A DNA stretch of 64,000 nt, from NCBI RefSeq assembly GCF_023554255.2, contig NZ_JAMJWD020000006.1:310001-374000 (forward strand). Reading direction: 5' to 3'. Shown here in pieces: positions 17,746-27,201 of this stretch (its first letter is position 1; every line of letters starts with the position of its first letter). A program made the position numbers and the translations under genes. Under the pieces are notes generated by a model. The model saw only the letters and a list, made by a program, of their open reading frames with translations, had not been told where the DNA came from and did not search any database. The DNA comes from Phyllobacterium sp. 21LDTY02-6. GTDB taxonomy: Bacteria > Pseudomonadota > Alphaproteobacteria > Rhizobiales > Rhizobiaceae.

Positions 17746-18843
17746 CTAGATGCGATTTTCGGTATTGGCGTCGAAAACGGACGCCATTGCCGGATTGAAG
17801 GTGAGCCAGACATTGTCGCCGGGCTTGAAACGTCTTCCGGCCTCGGTGCGGACCGAGGCTGGCTTGCCGGCTATTTTCAGCCAGATCAGGCTGTCGGAAC
17901 CCATCGGCTCCTCGATATCGACGCTGGCGGCGCAGGATCGGTCGGCCGGGCCGGGAGTATCATTGATGCTCACATGCTCCGGGCGGAAGCCGAAGATCAC
18001 CTCTGCGCCGTCCGTGAGCGGTTCTTGCGATTCGTAACCATCGAGCGAGACGACGAAATCGCCGGAGCGGAACGCGGGCGCCGCGCCCTGCGTGACGATC
18101 TCGCCCTTGAGGAAATTCATGGCGGGCGATCCGATGAAGCTGGCGACGAAGAGATTGCGCGGCTTGTTATAAATGGTCAGCGGCTCGTCCAGCTGCTGGA
18201 TCAGCCCGCCCTTCATCACCGCGATCCGATCGGCGAGAGTCAGCGCTTCGATCTGGTCATGCGTCACATAGATCATCGTGTTCGCCAGCTTGTGGTGGAG
18301 CCGCTTGATCTCCACGCGCAATTCCGAGCGAAGCTTGGCATCGAGGTTCGACAGCGGTTCGTCGAACAGGAACACGTCCACGTCGCGCACCAGCGCCCGG
18401 CCGATGGCGACGCGCTGGCGCTGCCCCCCCGAAAGTTCGCCGGGCTTGCGCTGCAGCAAGGGGCCGATCTGCAATATTTCGGCCGCTGCGGCGACGCGCT
18501 TGGCGATCTCCTCCTTCGGCAGCCCCGCCACGCGCAGGCCGAACGACAGGTTCTTCTCGACCGTCATCTGCGGGTAGAGCGCATAGGACTGAAAGACCAT
18601 GCCGATGCCGCGATCCTTCGGCTCGTCCCAGGTAACGTTCTTCCCCTTGATGACGATCTGCCCTTCGGACACATCGAGCAGGCCGGCGATGCAGTTCAGC
18701 AAGGTGGACTTTCCGCAACCCGACGGGCCGAGCAGGACGAGGAACTCGCCATCGGCAATATCCAGATTGAGGTCCTTGAGCACGTCCACCGAGCCGAAGC
18801 TGACTGCGAGATCCTTTATTGAAACACTGTGCACGGGCATCAT
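17746..18843 (-). CDS. Carbohydrate ABC transporter ATPase (MalK/UgpC type)
   Basis: 365 residues starting at ATG 18843, whose start overlaps the stop of the preceding permease. The open frame continues upstream into the permease gene without a stop but that part is not coding. Walker A is GPSGCGKST (about residue 40), the Q-loop region is VFQSYALYPQMTV, the signature is LSGGQRQRVAIGRALV and Walker B is VFLFDEPLSNLDAKLR. A C-terminal TOBE-type domain follows (GFRPEHV near 280). It energises the two permeases at 18840-20638. Confidence 0.93.
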   Translation of the reverse strand: MMPVHSVSIKDLAVSFGSVDVLKDLNLDIADGEFLVLLGPSGCGKSTLLNCIAGLLDVSEGQIVIKGKNVTWDEPKDRGIGMVFQSYALYPQMTVEKNLSFGLRVAGLPKEEIAKRVAAAAEILQIGPLLQRKPGELSGGQRQRVAIGRALVRDVDVFLFDEPLSNLDAKLRSELRVEIKRLHHKLANTMIYVTHDQIEALTLADRIAVMKGGLIQQLDEPLTIYNKPRNLFVASFIGSPAMNFLKGEIVTQGAAPAFRSGDFVVSLDGYESQEPLTDGAEVIFGFRPEHVSINDTPGPADRSCAASVDIEEPMGSDSLIWLKIAGKPASVRTEAGRRFKPGDNVWLTFNPAMASVFDANTENRI

Positions 18844-19739
18844 CCTTTTACCGCGCCAGCGGCAATGCCCCTGACGAAATACTTGCCGGAGAAGAAGTAG
18901 ACGAGGAGGGGCACGGCGCCCGTGAGAATGGTGGCAGCCATGTTGACGTTGTATTCCTTTACGCCTTGGGTGGAGTTGACGATGTTGTTGAGCTGCACGG
19001 TCATCGGGAAGTTCTTGGTGCCGGCGAAGATCACGCCGAAAAGAAAGTCGTTCCAGATGCCCGTGACCTGCAGGATCACCGCCACGACGAAGATCGGCAC
19101 CGACATGGGCAGCATGATCTGCAGGAAAATGCGCCAGAAACCAGCGCCATCGACGCGCGCCGCCTTGAACAATTCGGGCGGAAGCGAGACGAAGTAATTG
19201 CGGAACAGAAGCGTCAGGATCGGCATGCCGAATATGGTATGGATGACGATCACACCGGTAAGGGTGCCGAATATGCCGAGTTCGCGCGTAATGATCACCA
19301 GCGGATACAGCATCACCTGATAGGGGATGAATGCCCCGAATATCAGCGCGGTGAAGAAGAACTCCGAACCCTTGAAGCGCCAGTTCGAGAGGGCGTAGCC
19401 GTTCACCGAGGCGACGATGATCGATATGATCACGCTCGGGATCAATATCTTCATCGAGTTGAAGAACCCGACCTTGATGCCCTCGCAGCTCAGGCCGGTG
19501 CAGGCGCTGTTCCAGGCAGTCACCCACGGCTGAAACGTGACCTCCACGGGCGGCGAGAAGATGTTGCCGAGCCGGATTTCCGGCATGCCCTTGATGGACG
19601 TCATGATCATCACATAGAGCGGAACGAGGTAATAGATCGCAGCCACGATGAGTATGCCGTAGATCATGATCGAGGCCGGCGACAGAAAGCGCTTCGGCTT
19701 GCGCCCGCGCGGCTCGCCGATTGATGGACGCGTGCTCAT
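18840..19739 (-). CDS. Carbohydrate ABC transporter permease 2 (MalG type)
   Basis: 299 residues with six predicted helices and the EAA-loop signature ELFKAARVDGAGFWRIFLQI (about residues 190-210). The N-terminus MSTRPSIGEPRGRKPKR is cytoplasmic. It forms half of the membrane channel with the gene upstream at 19736-20638; their ends overlap by 4 bases, as do this gene and the ATPase gene, giving a tight translationally coupled unit. It is closest in layout to glucose/mannose-type importers such as GtsC. Confidence 0.92.
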   Translation of the reverse strand: MSTRPSIGEPRGRKPKRFLSPASIMIYGILIVAAIYYLVPLYVMIMTSIKGMPEIRLGNIFSPPVEVTFQPWVTAWNSACTGLSCEGIKVGFFNSMKILIPSVIISIIVASVNGYALSNWRFKGSEFFFTALIFGAFIPYQVMLYPLVIITRELGIFGTLTGVIVIHTIFGMPILTLLFRNYFVSLPPELFKAARVDGAGFWRIFLQIMLPMSVPIFVVAVILQVTGIWNDFLFGVIFAGTKNFPMTVQLNNIVNSTQGVKEYNVNMAATILTGAVPLLVYFFSGKYFVRGIAAGAVKG

Positions 19740-20638
19740 TTCGCACCTCCCTTCCTGTTGGTAGGTCGAAATTCCATCAGTGCCCAGGGGACCAGAATGA
19801 TGAGGACGGTCGTCAGCATGATGGTCGAAGCCGCAAGGCCTTGCCCGAGATTGCCGCGCGAGAACATGAGGTCGTAGACATATTTGGCCGGCACTTCCGA
19901 GGCGATGCCGGGACCGCCATTGGTCATGGCGACGACGAGATCGTAGATCTTGACGATCGCCGCGGCGATAATGACGAGGGTCGTCACGAACACCGGCCGC
20001 ATCATGGGAATGATGATGAAAACATAGGTTTTCCAGGCCGGTATGCCATCGACCCTGGCGGCTTTCCAGATTTCGTCATCGACGGTCCTGAGCCCGGCCA
20101 GCATCAGCGCCATGACCAGTCCCGTTCCCTGCCACAGGCCGGCGATGACGATGGCGTAGATCGTATATCGGCTGTTGGTCAGCAACGAGAACTCGAAGGT
20201 CTCGAAACCGAGGTCGCGCACGACCTTCTGGATGCCGAAAGTCGGCGCCAGGATCCACTGCCAGGCGAGCCCGGTAACGATGAAGGACAGGGCGTGGGGA
20301 TAGAGAAAGATCGTCCTGAACGTATTCTCGAAACGGATCTTCTGATCCATCAGCGCCGCCAGGATGAAGCCGATGACCAGCGAGAAAACCAGCGACAAGA
20401 CGCCGTAGATGGCGAGATTCTTCAACGCCACGTTCCAGCGCGTCGTGCGGAACAGCCGCTCATACTGGTCGAAACCGACGAAATCCAGCACGGGCAGTGA
20501 CCTCGACGACGTGAATGAATAGACCACCGTCCACAGGGTGCAGCCGACGAACACGACGAGCACCGTGGCGATCATGGGAACGGCGGCGACTTTGGCATTG
20601 AAGTTTCGCAGCGGGGCGAAGGGCCGTTTATTGGGCAT
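19736..20638 (-). CDS. Carbohydrate ABC transporter permease 1 (MalF type)
   Basis: 300 residues from the ATG at 20638, which follows GGAGCTTCC; an earlier in-frame start is less likely. It has several hydrophobic helices and the EAA loop DEIWKAARVDGIPAWKTYVF (about residues 205-225). It forms the first half of the channel. The gene begins 70 bp downstream of the binding-protein gene and overlaps the second permease by 4 bases. Confidence 0.92.
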   Translation of the reverse strand: MPNKRPFAPLRNFNAKVAAVPMIATVLVVFVGCTLWTVVYSFTSSRSLPVLDFVGFDQYERLFRTTRWNVALKNLAIYGVLSLVFSLVIGFILAALMDQKIRFENTFRTIFLYPHALSFIVTGLAWQWILAPTFGIQKVVRDLGFETFEFSLLTNSRYTIYAIVIAGLWQGTGLVMALMLAGLRTVDDEIWKAARVDGIPAWKTYVFIIIPMMRPVFVTTLVIIAAAIVKIYDLVVAMTNGGPGIASEVPAKYVYDLMFSRGNLGQGLAASTIMLTTVLIILVPWALMEFRPTNRKGGAK

Positions 20639-20708
20639 GGAAGCTCCATCGGACTGAGCCGTTGCCGCCCGCTCGGACGGCAACAAGGGTCAAGTGGGAA
20701 AGGGCTGC

Positions 20709-21953
20709 CTATTGCGCCTCGGTGATGATCTCGACGAAGCGAGCCTGAGCATCGTCGACGCTCATATTCTTGTCCGCAAAGAACTCCGTCGAGAGATCCT
20801 CGATCTGGCCCTGAGTGTCGGACGAAAACGCCTGCTCATAGGCCGGCAGGACGTTGTTGCTGTCGGCAAGAATCTTGATGCCTTTCTGCATGCAGGCATT
20901 GGCGGTATTCAAGTCGATATCGCCACGGATCGGCAACGAACCTTTTGCGAGGTTGAACGAGACTTGCGTCTCCTTTGAAACGAGCATGCTCGCGAGCTTC
21001 AGCTGCGCTTTCGTCACTTCCGGATTGTCGCTCTTCGGGAAATAGAAGGCATCGCCGCCCGTATCCAACATCGGATAGACGCCGAGGCCGGGCAGGCAGT
21101 CATAATCGGTGCCGGCGACCTTGCCGGCCGTGCCGAACTCGCTCTGCGCCCAGTCGCCCATGACCTGGGCACCGGCCTTGCCTGTCAATACCAGCGACGT
21201 CGCCTCGTTCCACTGCCGTCCGACATAGCCCGGATCGGCAAGCTCACGCGCCTCGGCAAAAGCCTGCAAAACAGCCTTCATCTCCGGGCCGGCCGCCGCT
21301 TCGGCATCCTTTTTCTCGGCGATCTTCAGGTAAAGCTCCTTGCCACCGATCGCGGCAAGCAGCACCCGGAAAATGCCATCGACCTGCCAGGCGTCACCCG
21401 TTGCCAATGGAATGACGCCTTTCTCCTTCAGCTTGGGTGCCGCGGCCACCAAATCCTTCCAGTTTGCCGGCGGGTTGACCCCCGCATCCTTGAATACCGA
21501 CGGATTGGTCCACATCCATTGCCACGAGTGGATATTGACGGGAACGCAATAGATCTTGCCTTCATATTTGCAGGCATCGAGAAGCTTGGAGGGGCGGATG
21601 AAATCCGCCCAGCCTTCCTTGGCCGCGAGCTCCGACAAATCCGTCATCAGGCCGGCCTTGACCAGGTCCTCGGCATCGCGCCCGGTATTGAGCTGCGTCG
21701 CACCCATCGGATTGCCGCCAAGGATACGGCTGACGATGATGGGGCGCGCCGTGGTGCCCGATCCGGCAATGGCGCCGTCCACCCATTTATCGCCACCGAG
21801 CTTGTCGTAGGATTCAGCCAGAACCTTGGCCGCGGCCGCCTCGCCGCCAGAAGTCCACCAATGGGTCACTTCAAGATCGACCGCACCGGCGCTGCCGGCT
21901 GAAAACAGAACCGACGACGCAAACAAGGCGGCAAAACCAGTATGAAAACGCAT
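20709..21953 (-). CDS. Extracellular sugar-binding protein, family 1 (glucose/mannose GtsA-like)
   Basis: 414 residues from ATG 21953, preceded by GGGAGGATAGG. A signal peptide (MRFHTGFAALFASSVLFSAGSAGA) exports it to the periplasm. The mature N-terminus DLEVTHWWTSGGEAAAAKVL and the later blocks YCVPVNIHSWQWMWTNP and GAQVMGDWAQSEF resemble, from memory, the GtsA glucose-binding proteins of pseudomonads and related glucose/mannose binders. The real ligand could be another sugar or glycoside given the oxidoreductase and TIM-barrel genes downstream. It is the first gene of the operon, and a LacI-type operator stands 15 bp upstream. Confidence 0.9.
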   Translation of the reverse strand: MRFHTGFAALFASSVLFSAGSAGAVDLEVTHWWTSGGEAAAAKVLAESYDKLGGDKWVDGAIAGSGTTARPIIVSRILGGNPMGATQLNTGRDAEDLVKAGLMTDLSELAAKEGWADFIRPSKLLDACKYEGKIYCVPVNIHSWQWMWTNPSVFKDAGVNPPANWKDLVAAAPKLKEKGVIPLATGDAWQVDGIFRVLLAAIGGKELYLKIAEKKDAEAAAGPEMKAVLQAFAEARELADPGYVGRQWNEATSLVLTGKAGAQVMGDWAQSEFGTAGKVAGTDYDCLPGLGVYPMLDTGGDAFYFPKSDNPEVTKAQLKLASMLVSKETQVSFNLAKGSLPIRGDIDLNTANACMQKGIKILADSNNVLPAYEQAFSSDTQGQIEDLSTEFFADKNMSVDDAQARFVEIITEAQ

Positions 21954-21967
21954 CCTATCCTCCCAAA

Positions 21968-21983
21968 CCTGAAACGTTACAGG
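21968..21983. promoter_or_regulatory. LacI-type operator upstream of the sugar operon
   Basis: CCTGAAACGTTACAGG is a 16-bp near-perfect palindrome (14 of 16 positions symmetric) centred on CG, the hallmark of LacI/GalR-family sites. It lies just before the binding-protein ribosome-binding site and upstream of the divergent LacI gene. A matching half site, CTGTAACG, occurs at 22181-22188 next to the LacI start. Binding here would block transcription of the whole six-gene operon. Confidence 0.7.
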
Positions 21984-22205
21984 TAGCCTAGAGCAAACTT
22001 TCCTGTGAGGCAATCACCAGAGCGATATTTTTTGGGAAACGAAGGATACGTCTAAAATCACTCTATAAAAACAATGCGTAAGGTTGCTGAACCGAGCATG
22101 TCTGGCTAAACTGGCTTATCGTGGCTCACGACCTTACAGCTTGCGAAGCTTCAAATACATCGCTAGGTTGAAGGCCACAACTGTAACGATATAAGCTGAA
22201 CTTCC

Positions 22206-23249
22206 ATGAATGATGAAGCGAAGGTCACGGGACGAGGCCCTGCGAAGGCCGACGAGCCAATTGAGGCGGAGCGGCCGACATTGAAGACGATCGCCTTCAT
22301 GGCGGGGCTCGGCGTGACGACCGTATCCCGGGCGCTGAAGGATGCGCCCGAAATCGGCCAGGCGACCAAGAACCGGGTCCGGCTGATCGCCAAGCAGATC
22401 GGCTATCGGCCCAATCGCGCCGGCGTTCGGCTTCGAACCGGCAAGACCAACGTGATCAGCCTCGTCCTGAACGCCCAATCGGAAATCATGGGACTTACCT
22501 CGAACATGGTCTACGGCATTTCGGAGGTGCTTTCCAATACGCCCTACCACCTGACGGTCACGCCTTACTCCGCCGAGAACGACCCCATGCAGCCGATCCG
22601 CTACATAGTGGAAACCGGATCGGCGGACGGCATCATCATGTCGCGCACGGAGCCGGACGATCCGCGCGTTCGCTATCTGACCGAGCATGGCATACCATTT
22701 GCGACCCATGGTCGTACGGAGATGGGGATCGAACATCCCTATCATGATTTCGACAATGAGACCTTTGCCGACATGGCGACCAAAAGCCTGTTGGCAAAGG
22801 GGCGCAGGCGGATCGCCATGATGGGCGGACCATCGCCTGCGGTCACTTATTTCAGGCATTTGCAGCGAGGATTTCTACGGGCGATCGAGGAGGGCAATGC
22901 CACTCCGATCGCCGTTGCCGGCATCGATGTCGATACGGCGCTCGGCACGATCAGGCGCAAGACGGAAGAGGTGATGTCTCGGCCCAACCGGCCGGACGGG
23001 ATCGTCTGCTGCAGCGGCAGCACGGCGATCGCGCTGGTTGCCGGCATCGAGGCGGCGGGTTTGAAGATCGGTCACGACGTCGACCTCGTCTCAAAGCAGA
23101 CATCGGATGTCCTGCACTGGTTCCGCCCGGAAATAATCGTCGTCAACGAAGACATTCGCCATGCCGGGCGCCAGCTCGCCCAGGCCGTGTTGCGGCGCAT
23201 CGAAGGCGCGGACCCGCGCGAATTGCAGAGCCTCAGCTACCCGTTCTGA
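22206..23249 (+). CDS. LacI-family transcriptional regulator
   Basis: 347 residues. The helix-turn-helix is PTLKTIAFMAGLGVTTVSRALKD (about residues 24-46), preceded by an unusually long hydrophilic tail of about 20 residues; the hinge helix area contains GYRPNRAGVRLRTGKT. The rest is a periplasmic-binding-protein-like ligand domain (IGFATHGR-type region around 160, VDLVSKQTSDVLHWF near the end). It is divergent from the ABC operon across a 252-bp gap holding a palindromic operator and a half site, so it most likely represses that operon until the sugar or a metabolite binds. Confidence 0.9.
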   Translation: MNDEAKVTGRGPAKADEPIEAERPTLKTIAFMAGLGVTTVSRALKDAPEIGQATKNRVRLIAKQIGYRPNRAGVRLRTGKTNVISLVLNAQSEIMGLTSNMVYGISEVLSNTPYHLTVTPYSAENDPMQPIRYIVETGSADGIIMSRTEPDDPRVRYLTEHGIPFATHGRTEMGIEHPYHDFDNETFADMATKSLLAKGRRRIAMMGGPSPAVTYFRHLQRGFLRAIEEGNATPIAVAGIDVDTALGTIRRKTEEVMSRPNRPDGIVCCSGSTAIALVAGIEAAGLKIGHDVDLVSKQTSDVLHWFRPEIIVVNEDIRHAGRQLAQAVLRRIEGADPRELQSLSYPF

Positions 23250-23278
23250 GGCGCCCGCAACGATCTGCCGCGGGCGCC
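23250..23278. terminator. Bidirectional hairpin between lacI-type and ftsK-like genes
   Basis: GGCGCCCGC (23250-23258) pairs perfectly with GCGGGCGCC (23270-23278) over an 11-nt loop. It fills the 36-bp gap between two convergent genes, so it can end both transcripts. There is no long T tract on either side. Confidence 0.6.
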
Positions 23279-23285
23279 GTGGTTC

Positions 23286-25769
23286 TCAATTCTCGCTCAG
23301 TATCTCGCGCTTGCCGACATGGTTGGCGGGACCGACCAGCCCTTCCTTTTCCATCCGCTCTACCAGCGAGGCGGCACGATTATAGCCGATCTGCAAGCGG
23401 CGCTGGATGTAGGATGTCGAGCATTTCTTGTCGCGCAGGATGATCTTTACGGCCTGGTCGTAAAGCTCGTTGCCGTCCTCGGCAGCGACATTGCCCTTGT
23501 CGAATACGGCGCTGTCCTCGCTCTCGCCTTCATCTTCTTCCGTCTCGTCCGCCGTGACGGTATCGAGATAGTCCGGCTGGCCCTGCAACTTGAGATGCGA
23601 GACCACCTGTTCCACCTCTTCGTCCGAGACGAAAGGCCCATGGACGCGGGCGATGCGGCCGCCGCCGACCATATGCAGCATGTCGCCCTGACCGAGCAGC
23701 TGCTCCGCGCCCTGCTCTCCGAGGATGGTGCGGCTGTCGATCTTCGACGTGACCTGGAAGGATATCCGGGTGGGGAAATTCGCCTTGATCGTGCCGGTAA
23801 TGACGTCGACGGAGGGGCGCTGCGTCGCCATGATCAGGTGGATGCCGGCGGCACGGGCCATCTGGGCGAGCCGCTGGATGGCGCCTTCTATGTCCTTGCC
23901 GGCGACCATCATCAGATCCGCCATTTCGTCGACGATGATGACGATATAGGGCATGGACGTCAGGTCCATTTCCTCCTGCTGATATTCCGCCGCGCCGGTG
24001 CCCTTGTCGAAACCCGTCTGCACCGTGCACATGATGGTCTCGCCCTTTTCACGGGCGCTGGCCACGCGCGCATTGAAGCCGTCAATGTTGCGGACGCCGA
24101 GCTTGGACATCTTGCGGTAGCGGTCTTCCATCTCGCGCACAGCCCATTTCAGCGCCATGACCGCCTTCTTCGGGTCCGTCACCACCGGCGTCAGCAGATG
24201 CGGAATGCCGTCATAGATCGACAGTTCGAGCATTTTCGGGTCGACCATGATCAGGCGGCACTCGTCCGGCGTCAGACGGTAGAGCAAGGAGAGGATCATC
24301 GTGTTGATCGCGACCGATTTGCCCGAGCCGGTCGTACCGGCGACGAGCAGATGCGGCATCTTTGCCAGCTCCGCTACCACAGGTTCGCCGCCGATCGTCT
24401 TGCCGAGGCAGAGAGCGAGCTTGAACTTGGTCTTGTCGAAATTGTCGGATTCGATCATCTCGCGCAGGAAGACGGTCTCGCGGGCGCTGTTCGGCAGCTC
24501 GATACCGATGACATTGCGCCCCGGCACCACCGCGACGCGGGCCGAAAGGGCCGACATCGAACGCGCTATGTCGTCGGCAAGGCCGATCACGCGTGATGAT
24601 TTCACGCCTGGGGCGGGTTCGAACTCATAAAGCGTAACCACTGGACCCGGCCGGACATGGATGATCTCGCCGCGTATGCCGAAATCCTCCAGCACGCTTT
24701 CGAGAAGACCGGCATTCTGCTCCAGCGTCTCCTGCGATATGGTCACCGTATCCTGGGCCGCTTCCTGGAGAAGCTCGACCGGCGGCTTTTCATAGGTGCC
24801 GCTCGCGGCCGCGCCGCGCACGTCGAGGCCCCCGACGAGAGCGAGGCGCTTCGGCTGTATCGGTGCTGCCGGCGTGACATGCACGACAGGTTTCGCCTGC
24901 TGGACCGGCTCGGCCACAGCAGGTGCCGCCGTCACCACTTCCGGTTGCTGTTCGTGGGCGGCCGCCTCGGCGCGCGGTTCCTCGCGCACTGGCTCCGCTG
25001 TTGCTGTCGTTTCGGCCGGCTGGCTCGCCGCAACCGGTTCGGAAGCCTGTTCGGGCTGGGTAGCGGAGGGCTGAGGAATGGCAGGCCGAACCATCTCCTG
25101 AGGGTGCCCGACCCGGCATTCCACCACGCGGAATCGAGCCGTTATCGCCTCCGGCGTGAAGGTGATGCTCGGCGCGGGACGCGATTGCAGCACCGGCGGC
25201 ACATCTGCTGCGACGCCCATGGTTTCGAAGAATGCGAAATCGGAAACGAAGGCAAATGGCGACGGATCGCGCCGGTCGGTTTCGCGGCGGTGCTGGACAT
25301 TGTTGCTGGCGACGAGCGCGCTGTCGACCGACGGAGCCTTGGCGAGGGAGCGGGGCGGCGCGGGCAGGGGCTGCGGCGCCCGCACCCCAACGTTCTCCGC
25401 CGGTATTCCGGTTACGCGCTCCGTCTGTGGTTCCGGCGTTTGCTTGTGCTTCTGCAGGGCGCTGTCGGGCGTCCGGGTAAAGCGCACATTCTCCGAAAGC
25501 GAGAACATGCGCTTGGAAATCGGCTCGGCGGGATCAGCGCTGACATAACCTGCATTCTGCAGGCGTTCCATCGGCCGAAACGCAGGCGACGGGGCCATTT
25601 GGGGCTTTGCGTCGCGCGGCTTGCGAACGTTAACGGGCGCATAGGACGCGGAAGGTGCGGCCGGACTTGGCTGTGGCCCGGTTCCAGAACCGGCCATTTC
25701 GCCAGCCGAAACCTCGTCATCCTCACACTCAATTGATTTTACTGGGAAATTTGTTCTTGAGATTTGCAT
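23286..25769 (-). CDS. ftsK: FtsK/SpoIIIE-type DNA translocase lacking the membrane domain
   Basis: 827 residues from the ATG at 25769, which has AGG upstream; the frame runs 43 codons further to a TTG but with no other support. The first ~330 residues are Pro/Ala/Glu-rich and contain no transmembrane helix, unlike chromosomal FtsK with four. The motor follows: Walker [16 protein letters not shown] (about residue 475) and Walker [16 protein letters not shown] (about 606). The C-terminal gamma winged helix is present ([20 protein letters not shown], about 770-825), which in FtsK recognises KOPS DNA and XerD. It lies 192 bp downstream of an FtsZ paralog on the same strand. It may serve replicon segregation rather than septum assembly. 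Confidence 0.88.
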   Translation of the reverse strand: MQISRTNFPVKSIECEDDEVSAGEMAGSGTGPQPSPAAPSASYAPVNVRKPRDAKPQMAPSPAFRPMERLQNAGYVSADPAEPISKRMFSLSENVRFTRTPDSALQKHKQTPEPQTERVTGIPAENVGVRAPQPLPAPPRSLAKAPSVDSALVASNNVQHRRETDRRDPSPFAFVSDFAFFETMGVAADVPPVLQSRPAPSITFTPEAITARFRVVECRVGHPQEMVRPAIPQPSATQPEQASEPVAASQPAETTATAEPVREEPRAEAAAHEQQPEVVTAAPAVAEPVQQAKPVVHVTPAAPIQPKRLALVGGLDVRGAAASGTYEKPPVELLQEAAQDTVTISQETLEQNAGLLESVLEDFGIRGEIIHVRPGPVVTLYEFEPAPGVKSSRVIGLADDIARSMSALSARVAVVPGRNVIGIELPNSARETVFLREMIESDNFDKTKFKLALCLGKTIGGEPVVAELAKMPHLLVAGTTGSGKSVAINTMILSLLYRLTPDECRLIMVDPKMLELSIYDGIPHLLTPVVTDPKKAVMALKWAVREMEDRYRKMSKLGVRNIDGFNARVASAREKGETIMCTVQTGFDKGTGAAEYQQEEMDLTSMPYIVIIVDEMADLMMVAGKDIEGAIQRLAQMARAAGIHLIMATQRPSVDVITGTIKANFPTRISFQVTSKIDSRTILGEQGAEQLLGQGDMLHMVGGGRIARVHGPFVSDEEVEQVVSHLKLQGQPDYLDTVTADETEEDEGESEDSAVFDKGNVAAEDGNELYDQAVKIILRDKKCSTSYIQRRLQIGYNRAASLVERMEKEGLVGPANHVGKREILSEN

Positions 25770-25899
25770 GATGCCTGCGAACGAACGGAAGGAAGTGGCG
25801 TAGTGAACTCCTTTCAAGGAATAAAAAGCGAAGGTTAACAAGTCTCTACCGAGACCGATGAAGTCGATGAAATTTAGATGGTCGATGCCTGCGCACAAG

Positions 25900-25931
25900 C
25901 AAACGGGCGCAGCCGCAGCTACGCCCGTTTG
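25900..25931 (-). terminator. Hairpin downstream of the ftsZ paralog
   Basis: CAAACGGGCG (25900-25909) and CGCCCGTTTG (25922-25931) form a perfect 10-bp stem with a 12-nt loop, 31 bp after the ftsZ-like stop codon and 131 bp before the ftsK-like start. It probably ends or attenuates the ftsZ transcript before the translocase gene. It lacks a clear T run. Confidence 0.6.
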
Positions 25932-25961
25932 GCCGGAAATGCTTGCGATAGGAGCGAGAGC

Positions 25962-26978
25962 CTAGGCCTGGTGCCGGGCGAGGATGGTGGCGGGTTGCTG
26001 CGCCACCTGACTATGGGCATCGATCCCGGTGGCGACGACGGAAACGCGGAAGACGCCTTCGAGCGCATCGTCGAATGTGGCGCCAAGGATGATGTTGGCC
26101 TGGTCGTCGACTTCCTCGCGGATACGGCTTGCCGCTTCGTCCACTTCGAAGAGCGTCATGTCACGGCCGCCCGATATCGAGACCAGGACGCCCTTGGCGC
26201 CCTTCATGGATTCGACGTCGAGCAGGGGATTTGCGATGGCGGCTTCGGCCGCCGCCTGGGCGCGGCCCTGGCCCGTGCCTTCGCCCGTGCCCATCATGGC
26301 GCGGCCCATGTCGCGCATGACCGCGCGCACGTCGGCAAAATCGAGGTTGATGAGGCCCTCGCGCACCATCAGGTCGGTGATGCAGGCGACGCCCGAAAAA
26401 AGCACGCGGTCGGCAATGGCGAAGGCATCGGCGAACGTGGTCGTTGCGCTGGCGACGCGGAAGAGGTTCTGGTTGGGAATGACGATCAATGTGTCGGCGC
26501 TGTCGCGCAATGCCTCGAGGCCTTCCTCGGCCATGCGCATGCGCCGCGTCCCCTCAAATGAAAACGGCTTGGTCACCACACCCACCGTCAGGATGCCGGC
26601 CGAACGTGCGGCGCGGGCGATGACCGGCGCGGCACCTGTGCCCGTACCGCCACCCATGCCGGCGGTGACGAAGCACATATGGGTGCCGGTCAGGTGATCC
26701 ATGATCTCGTCGATGCTTTCCTCGGCGGCAGCTCTGCCGATTTCGGGATGAGAACCGGCACCGAGCCCCTGCGTGACATTCGCGCCCAGCTGAATCAGCC
26801 GCGTGGCCTTGGACGTCGACAGCGCCTGCGCATCCGTATTGGCCACGATGAACTGGGTCCCCTGCAAATTCTCGCGGATCATGTTGTTCACCGCATTGCC
26901 GCCGCCCCCGCCGACGCCGAACACGGCGATGTTCGGTTTCATCTCGGAAATTTCCGGCTTCTGCAGGTTGATCGACAT
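25962..26978 (-). CDS. ftsZ: FtsZ paralog without the C-terminal tail (FtsZ2 type)
   Basis: 338 residues from ATG 26978 with AAGGA upstream. All GTPase features are present: [14 protein letters not shown] (about 21-34), the tubulin signature GGGTGTG at 109-115, and the T7 loop NLDFAD at 211-216, so it can bind and hydrolyse GTP. It stops soon after the globular domain (ending ATILARHQA) and lacks the long linker and conserved C-terminal peptide that bind FtsA and other partners. A short FtsZ2 of this kind is known in Sinorhizobium meliloti. It is upstream of the FtsK-like gene. Two GANTC methylation sites lie in its promoter region. Confidence 0.93.
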   Translation of the reverse strand: MSINLQKPEISEMKPNIAVFGVGGGGGNAVNNMIRENLQGTQFIVANTDAQALSTSKATRLIQLGANVTQGLGAGSHPEIGRAAAEESIDEIMDHLTGTHMCFVTAGMGGGTGTGAAPVIARAARSAGILTVGVVTKPFSFEGTRRMRMAEEGLEALRDSADTLIVIPNQNLFRVASATTTFADAFAIADRVLFSGVACITDLMVREGLINLDFADVRAVMRDMGRAMMGTGEGTGQGRAQAAAEAAIANPLLDVESMKGAKGVLVSISGGRDMTLFEVDEAASRIREEVDDQANIILGATFDDALEGVFRVSVVATGIDAHSQVAQQPATILARHQA

Positions 26979-27051
26979 GGTCCAATCCTTATTTCGCGCT
27001 GGTGATCCCGTTCAAGATGGAGCGCCTCGTTCCAAGATATGCTCTCGATGA

Positions 27052-27093
27052 GAATCAAAAATAGCCGATATCCCCGAGCGGCCGCAAAGAATC
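27052..27093. promoter_or_regulatory. Pair of GANTC (CcrM) methylation sites upstream of the ftsZ paralog
   Basis: GAATC occurs at 27052-27056 and 27089-27093, 74-115 bp upstream of the ftsZ-type start. CcrM methylates GANTC in alphaproteobacteria and, in Caulobacter, methylation state affects division-gene promoters. Two sites in 42 bp is suggestive but could be chance. The rest of the 223-bp gap shows nothing I can name. Confidence 0.3.
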
Positions 27094-27201
27094 AGATGGT
27101 TGACGGCGACGCAAGCCCTCAATTGTGTCTAAACTCGGCGAAAGCGTGTCTGACGGGTGCGTTTTAGCCGCTTATCCAGCGATAATACCGCCTGCCCGAA
27201 G

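Noticed and set aside
17746-19746. 666-codon minus-strand frame joining the ABC ATPase and an upstream segment
   Set aside because: The upstream part is out of frame with the real permease gene. The ATPase starts at 18843, with an overlap that is normal for this operon type.
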